Shown in pieces: positions 12,245 through 14,192 of a DNA stretch of 14,192 nt. The first letter of the stretch is position 1; every line of letters starts with the position of its first letter. The notes below the pieces were generated by a model. It saw only the letters and a program-made list of their open reading frames with translations, did not search any database and was not told the DNA's origin. The DNA lies in NCBI GenBank assembly GCA_035526665.1, contig DATLBY010000167.1, positions 1 through 14,192 of the forward strand, written 5' to 3'. This stretch comes from DATLBY01 sp035526665. GTDB taxonomy: Bacteria > Acidobacteriota > Terriglobia > Bryobacterales > Bryobacteraceae. The position numbers and the translations under genes are program-made.

Positions 12245-14192
12245 AGGGCACCATTACAAATTCGGGCGAGTTGACCAAAGCCCAGAGAGTATCCTCGTAT
12301 CGCTCCCGGAAGTTCGCTGTGAGCCGGGCGGTGGGCTGATCGCCCATTCTCAATTTCCGCTCTTCGTCCAGACGGATCAGCGTGGCTTCGGCGCTGAGGT
12401 GATTGGACCAGGAGACGCGGTTGTCGCTCTGACGCTTCGTGACGATCGCTTCGGCGCCCTTGACTCTTCGAGTGGCATAGTAAGGCCTCAATAGGTTCAC
12501 GAAGGTCCGCAGCTCGTCAGGTGCGGGCGGGCGTGACATCACTCTGAGGAATGTGGCGTTCACCAAATCGTCCAAAGAAATATCCCGCAAGGCCAGTTCG
12601 GTATAAGCGCTATCGTCGGACAGGCGAATCATGCGCGTGCCCAACACGCCATTGGCCAGGATCAACGTCTGCATTGGCGATGGAGCATCGTCTCGAGTCG
12701 TGGCCGGATTCTGCCGCGATTGACGCCACCCAAATGTGGACAACACATCCACAATCGACTGCGCAATGGGAAGCGCCAGCGCGGGACGGTCGCGTTCATT
12801 CGAGAGCGCCGTCATCTGCCAGCCGCGCTCCGGTTTCCCGAGGTTCAGGAACTGTTTTGCGGGGCGATCCCCGGCCGGATTCAGATTCATTGCCTCGCAC
12901 TCGAATTCCTTGCCGGCGGCAAGGTGCAGTGAATCCACCAATTGCTCGGCTGTCATGTTCCTATGAACGGGCCCGGCGAAAATACGCGTTTCGGCGCTCA
13001 TCTGGCCGGAGCCATCTCCCATGGGTTTTCGTTGATAGGCGTGCGATGTCAAAATGAGACGCGCGAGCGTCTTCAGGTCGTATCCGCTCATCATGAAGTC
13101 GCGGGCCAAATAGTCCAGCAATTCAGGATGCGATGGTTTGCCACGCGTCCAGTCGTCGGCCGGTTCCACAATGCCCAGACCCATGTAGCGTTTCCAGACG
13201 CGATTCACGATCACCTGGGCGAAGCGCTCGTTTTCCGGCGAAACCACGTAGCTCGCCACGTCGCGGCGTGTTTGTACCGACGCCTTGCCTGGCAGTTCAG
13301 CCGTCTGGCTATGCTCAATCAGGGTTTTGAACGGCCACTCGGGGGCGATGCTGTCGCCCGCGCGCAGCGCGATGGTCACCATCGGCTTGCGGCCGCCCTC
13401 TACCAGCGGAACCGTGCTGGTGGCCGGCAACTTCACCGGCTTGCCCGCGAGCATCGCGGACAGGCTGAACAGATCTTTCTGTTTGAACGGGTGGAACGGC
13501 GCATCATGGCAGCGCGCGCATTGCAGCTTTTGGCCCAGGAAGGCCTGTGCCAGGATGTCCGCCTTGGCCGCGTACGGTGCATCGTTCAGCGTCGCTTGTG
13601 AGAATGCCGCCGGGCCGCCCAGCGTCTGGCTACCGTCCATATCAATCAGCTCGGCCGCCAGGCGGTCGAAGGGAATCCCGTCGGTGAACGACTGGTGGAG
13701 CCACCAGCGGAAGGGTCCCGTATTGTTGAGGTCGGGTTTCAGGATGCCGGGGTTCTCCGCCAGTACGTCCTGCCAGTAGGGAACCCAATGATCCGCCCAG
13801 GATGGACTGGCGAGGAGGCGATCGATCGCCTTGGTTCGCCGGGTCTTCGGCTGCTGCGCCAGGTACGCCGTGATTTCCGCCGGTGTGGGAATCAAGCCTG
13901 TTAGGTCCAGGGTCACGCGGCGAAGGAACTCCAGATCGGTGCTCAGGCTCGACGCAGGGGTCTTGGTCTTCTCCAGTTTGGCTCCGATGAACCTGTCTAT
14001 GTCGTTATAGACAGGGGTGCCGGGTTGCACGCTGGGAACCGGAATTGCCGGCTTCGCTTTTAATGATTCCCGGATGCGCTGGTGGCGCGTATCCCATTGC
14101 GCTACTATGTCCTGGCTGGCCTGCCGCCGGCGCACCACATCATCCTGCCGGTGGCGGGCTTCGGAAGAGGCCACGTACGACTCCCAATCGGA
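12243..14192 (-). CDS. DUF1549/DUF1553 domain protein with CxxCH motif (N-terminus beyond window)
   Basis: The frame runs open to the window edge (649 residues visible), so the start and any signal peptide are outside; the GTG at 14174 is internal. Domain order is DUF1549 (visible residues about 60-240; FLRRVTLDLTGLIPTPAE, then WADHWVPYWQDVLAEN) followed by DUF1553 (about 305-620; NERFAQVIVNRVWKRYMGLGIVEP, LDYLARDFM, LARLILTSHAYQR). Between them sits QCARCHDAPFHPFKQKDLF, a CxxCH at 13506-13520 that can attach c-type heme and is the conserved landmark of these planctomycete/acidobacterial secreted proteins. Many relatives also carry a separate cytochrome domain (PSCyt) or LamG domain upstream, which would lie outside this window. 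The role is unknown; proposals include redox or polysaccharide-linked periplasmic work. It is paired with DUF1501 immediately downstream. Confidence 0.92.
   Translation of the reverse strand, partial: SDWESYVASSEARHRQDDVVRRRQASQDIVAQWDTRHQRIRESLKAKPAIPVPSVQPGTPVYNDIDRFIGAKLEKTKTPASSLSTDLEFLRRVTLDLTGLIPTPAEITAYLAQQPKTRRTKAIDRLLASPSWADHWVPYWQDVLAENPGILKPDLNNTGPFRWWLHQSFTDGIPFDRLAAELIDMDGSQTLGGPAAFSQATLNDAPYAAKADILAQAFLGQKLQCARCHDAPFHPFKQKDLFSLSAMLAGKPVKLPATSTVPLVEGGRKPMVTIALRAGDSIAPEWPFKTLIEHSQTAELPGKASVQTRRDVASYVVSPENERFAQVIVNRVWKRYMGLGIVEPADDWTRGKPSHPELLDYLARDFMMSGYDLKTLARLILTSHAYQRKPMGDGSGQMSAETRIFAGPVHRNMTAEQLVDSLHLAAGKEFECEAMNLNPAGDRPAKQFLNLGKPERGWQMTALSNERDRPALALPIAQSIVDVLSTFGWRQSRQNPATTRDDAPSPMQTLILANGVLGTRMIRLSDDSAYTELALRDISLDDLVNATFLRVMSRPPAPDELRTFVNLLRPYYATRRVKGAEAIVTKRQSDNRVSWSNHLSAEATLIRLDEERKLRMGDQPTARLTANFRERYEDTLWALVNSPEFVMVP

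Noticed and set aside
12942..13601. 219-codon plus-strand frame opposite the DUF1549/DUF1553 gene
   Set aside because: His/Arg-rich antisense product of a conserved gene; no independent support.

Overview
The window looks like the chromosome of a GC-rich, Gram-negative soil-type bacterium, most likely an acidobacterium of the Solibacter/Bryobacter kind. The evidence is indirect: an Oar-like TonB-dependent receptor with a carboxypeptidase-regulatory N-terminal domain, a DUF1501 plus DUF1549/DUF1553 gene pair (families expanded in Acidobacteria and Planctomycetes), a TonB protein with a glycine-rich linker, and GH2-type glycosidases. No tRNA, rRNA, CRISPR array, transposase or phage gene was seen.

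Layout. (a) 1-2778, plus strand: the tail of a GH2-family glycosidase, then a full-length bifunctional (p)ppGpp synthetase/hydrolase (Rel/SpoT type, TTG start), whose stop overlaps the GTG start of a DUF971 protein by 4 nt. (b) 2765-7186, minus strand: read in its own direction, a secreted protein of unknown function (7186-6308), a YqiA-like alpha/beta hydrolase whose ATG overlaps the previous stop (6311-5688), a short secreted GH2-like protein that appears to have lost its catalytic acid/base (5671-4004), then a gap with a candidate promoter and a TonB-type energy transducer (3805-2765). The TonB gene converges on the DUF971 gene with a 14-bp overlap. (c) 7187-7543: a 357-bp divergent intergenic region with an extended -10 promoter candidate, a palindrome and three copies of a heptamer. 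(d) 7544-10930, plus strand: a 1128-residue TonB-dependent receptor. (e) 10956-14192, minus strand: a DUF1549/DUF1553 protein with a CxxCH motif (N-terminus beyond the window), translationally coupled to a Tat-exported DUF1501 protein.

How the parts fit together. Much of the window encodes envelope and export functions: a receptor, a TonB that could energise it, secreted glycosidase-like and LolA-like proteins, and a DUF1501/DUF1553 pair. Rel and DUF971 are the cytoplasmic housekeeping part. I see no clear-cut new defence, mobile or biosynthetic system. The points most worth a second look are the degenerate GH2 protein inside a small coupled operon, the DUF1501/DUF1553 pair convergent with the receptor, and the repeat-bearing divergent regulatory region, which includes a possible leaderless start for the secreted-protein operon.
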